Origin: Sphingomonas sp. IC081
GTDB taxonomy: Bacteria; Pseudomonadota; Alphaproteobacteria; Sphingomonadales; Sphingomonadaceae
Direction: 5' to 3'
Length of the DNA stretch: 64,000 nt
Assembly (NCBI RefSeq): GCF_006874585.1
Contig: NZ_CP029762.1
Coordinates: forward strand, 403,922 to 467,921
The notes below the pieces were generated by a model that saw nothing but the letters and a program-made list of their open reading frames with translations, searched no databases and was not told where the DNA came from. The position numbers were made by a program, and so were the translations under genes. Shown here piece by piece: positions 62,208 through 64,000 of this stretch (the first letter of the stretch is position 1; every line of letters begins with the position of its first letter).

Positions 62208-62848
62208 AGAACGCGCCCGTCATCGCCGGATCGCTGTTGGTTGCGGTGCTAGCCGGATGCCAGCAGGGCCCGGGCAAGGGAGAAGCCGGTGCCGGGAGCG
62301 GATCGCCCGCCGCACAGAACAGCATCATGGACGATGGCGATGCCAGCGAGGCGGCTGTGGATGAGCCGAAGAAGTCCATCATCCGCCCGGAAATCGACAC
62401 CGCGCCGCCGCCGGCACCGATGATCGAGGCGGTCGACCTGACCGTGCCTTATCCCGCGCGCGGCAGCAGCCCCGACGCGGCGGGGCGTGCCCTGCTCGAC
62501 GGGTTGCTCGACGAGCCGGTGGTCAAGGCAGGCGGCAAGGTGACGATCTGGGGCCACAGCGACTCCCGCGGGTCCGATGCCGAAAACCTGGCGGCATCGC
62601 GCCGCCGGGCGGACGCGGCGCGCAGCTACCTCGAAGGCAAGGGCATCGCCAGGTCGCGCATCACCGTCATTCCATTGGGCGAGGCGCGGCCGATCGCACC
62701 CAACCGCAAGCTGGACGGCAGCGACGATCCCGAAGGACGGGCGCGGAACCGCCGTGTCGAGATCCGGGTCGATATTCCGGTGGCTGGGCCGGATCCTGCA
62801 GCTGCTCCGGCTCCTGCACCATCATCGAAGGCGCCGGGCGGAACCTGA
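62204..62848 (+). CDS. OmpA-family peptidoglycan-associated lipoprotein
   Basis: The protein has 214 residues. The lipobox LAGC (about residues 15-18) is followed by a Gly/Pro-rich linker and an OmpA-like domain with VTIWGHSDSRGSDAENLAASRRRADAARSYL and RARNRRVEIRV, which carries the conserved Asp and Arg that bind diaminopimelate. It anchors the outer membrane to peptidoglycan. It is translationally coupled to the antiporter gene, an unusual pairing. Confidence 0.88.
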   Translation: MKNAPVIAGSLLVAVLAGCQQGPGKGEAGAGSGSPAAQNSIMDDGDASEAAVDEPKKSIIRPEIDTAPPPAPMIEAVDLTVPYPARGSSPDAAGRALLDGLLDEPVVKAGGKVTIWGHSDSRGSDAENLAASRRRADAARSYLEGKGIARSRITVIPLGEARPIAPNRKLDGSDDPEGRARNRRVEIRVDIPVAGPDPAAAPAPAPSSKAPGGT

Positions 62849-62859
62849 GCGCGTCAGGC

Positions 62860-62896
62860 AAAAAATACCGGGTCGGGCAGTGACGCCCAACCCGGT
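62860..62896 (-). terminator. Factor-independent terminator of the NodT-type efflux gene
   Basis: On the minus strand ACCGGGT-x-GGGC and its complement (62867-62896) form a stem with the loop TCACT, followed by A and six T residues. It lies 95 bases after the stop of the gene at 62992. Confidence 0.75.
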
Positions 62897-62991
62897 CCCA
62901 CAGCATCATCCAGCCTCTCGGTGGCATGTCGGATGCGCTGGTGGGGTTTTCGGAGGATCGGGGGGACGATCGTTCCGAATTCTCGAAAAGC

Positions 62992-64000
62992 CTACTTGAG
63001 ACCACCGCCAATCGCGCGGTAGATCTCCACCATGTTGCTGGCGCGGGTCAGGCGCGTGGCAACAAGCGTCTGTTCCGCGTTGTAGAGCGTGCGCTGCGAG
63101 TCAAGCGCGGTCAGGAAGTCGTCCACACCGGCCTTGAAGCGCGCATCGGAAAGCTGGTAGCTCTTGCGCGCCGCATTGCGCAGCGAGGTCTGTGCTTCCA
63201 GCTGTGCCGTCATCGTCGAGCGGCGGGCGAGCGCGTCGGCGACTTCGCGGAAGCCGGTCTGCACGCTCTTCTCGTAGGTCGCGACCATGGCGTCGTACGT
63301 GGCCCGGGCATAGCGCAGGTTGCCCTGGTTCTTGCCGAAATCGAAGATCGGCAGGCTGGCCGAAGGGGCCACCGACCAGTAATCGCTGCCGGACTTGAAC
63401 AGGTTCGACAGCCCCAGGCTCATCGTCCCGAACGCGGCGGTCAGCGAGATGGTCGGGAAGAAGGCCGCGCGCGCCGCGCCGATATTGGCATTGGCGCCGA
63501 TCAACTGGTGCTCGGCGGCGGCAATGTCAGGCCGGCGCAGCAGCAGCGAGGAGGGCAGTTCGGCGGGCAGGTTGGCCAGCGTCACGTCGCTTTCGGGCAG
63601 GGCACCCGGCAGGTCCTCGGCGCCCAGGCTGGTACCAGCCAAGAGGTCGAGCGCGTTCTTGTCCTGCGCGACTTGCGTGGTCGCGGCGGCGATGTCCGAA
63701 CGGGCCTGATCGTAGCTGGTCTGTGCCTGGCGCACTTCCAGTTCCGAGGCCACGCCCTTCGAGAAGCGTGCCTTGGTCAGATCGAGAGTCTGGCCAAAGG
63801 CCTTTTCCAGATTGCGCGCGATCTGGAGGCGCTCCTGGTCGGCGGCCATCGTCAGCCACGCGGTCGCCGTTTCGGCGATCAGCGCGGTCTGCGCCGCGTT
63901 GCGGTTCTCGACCGAGGCGAAGTAGCTTTCCTGTGCTGCCTTGGTGAGATTGCGGACGCGGCCGAACAGGTCGACCTCCCAGGCCGAGACGCCGACCGAG
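62992..64000 (-). CDS. NodT-family outer membrane efflux protein (partial, N-terminus beyond window)
   Basis: About 336 C-terminal residues are visible. VSAWEVDLFGRVRNLTKAAQESYFASVENR at the edge, LLLRRPDIAAAEHQLIGANANIGAARAAFFPTISL, and SLPIFDFGKNQGNLRYARATYDAMVATYE are the second-half motifs of TolC/OprM-type channels. The reading frame enters from the window end without a start codon. It resembles the efflux gene at 41159 in fold but not closely in sequence. Its inner membrane pump is probably encoded outside the window on the same strand. Confidence 0.92.
   Translation of the reverse strand, partial: SVGVSAWEVDLFGRVRNLTKAAQESYFASVENRNAAQTALIAETATAWLTMAADQERLQIARNLEKAFGQTLDLTKARFSKGVASELEVRQAQTSYDQARSDIAAATTQVAQDKNALDLLAGTSLGAEDLPGALPESDVTLANLPAELPSSLLLRRPDIAAAEHQLIGANANIGAARAAFFPTISLTAAFGTMSLGLSNLFKSGSDYWSVAPSASLPIFDFGKNQGNLRYARATYDAMVATYEKSVQTGFREVADALARRSTMTAQLEAQTSLRNAARKSYQLSDARFKAGVDDFLTALDSQRTLYNAEQTLVATRLTRASNMVEIYRAIGGGLK

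Overview
The window looks like chromosomal DNA of a Gram-negative alphaproteobacterium, most likely a sphingomonad (Novosphingobium/Sphingobium type). This rests on high GC, several TonB-dependent receptors, a carbohydrate locus that pairs a receptor with a halogenase-like flavoprotein, an HWE-family histidine kinase, an imuA-imuB-dnaE2 cassette behind a GTTC-N7-GTTC LexA box, and Fur-like 7-1-7 boxes. The genus assignment is inference. No rRNA, tRNA or CRISPR array was seen.

Positions 1-8000 form a pectin (rhamnogalacturonan) utilisation locus: halogenase-like protein, TonB-dependent receptor, FHS/FucP-like transporter, LacI regulator and PL11 lyase. A doublet of LacI-type operators sits in the divergent receptor/transporter promoter. 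Positions 8457-14700 are accessory DNA: an HWE kinase, a decayed PAS fragment, two exported proteins of unknown function, an IS3-family element split by an intact IS5-family (IS903-like) element with a 9-bp target duplication, and a tyrosine recombinase remnant. Positions 14726-20290 carry the SOS mutasome operon imuA-imuB-dnaE2. Positions 20350-28700 hold an old yellow enzyme with a divergent LysR gene, a secreted esterase, and an IS21-family element that joins a beheaded LysR gene to the first residues of an SDR gene, apparently after a deletion.

Positions 28800-36900 contain three minus-strand transcription units: a DUF1275 membrane protein; a VOC protein, DoxX and alginate-export-like porin operon; and an isochorismatase-like hydrolase, haloperoxidase-like hydrolase, XapX and amidohydrolase series. 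Each is preceded by the same gapped 29-bp motif, which I read as a small undescribed regulon.

Positions 37900-44600 carry a macA-macB-outer membrane factor efflux operon and a convergent CpxAR-like two-component system. Similar GTAAA-type direct repeats precede macA and the response regulator gene, suggesting a closed control circuit. Next come a large TonB-dependent receptor (44773), then a receptor, di-heme peroxidase and TonB-like cluster with Fur-like sites, a cueR-copA-copZ copper operon, a dicarboxylate-type symporter, an FAD/NAD(P)-binding protein, a MarR-aldo/keto reductase pair, a CPA1 antiporter with an OmpA-like lipoprotein, and the 3' part of a second NodT-type efflux gene cut by the window end.
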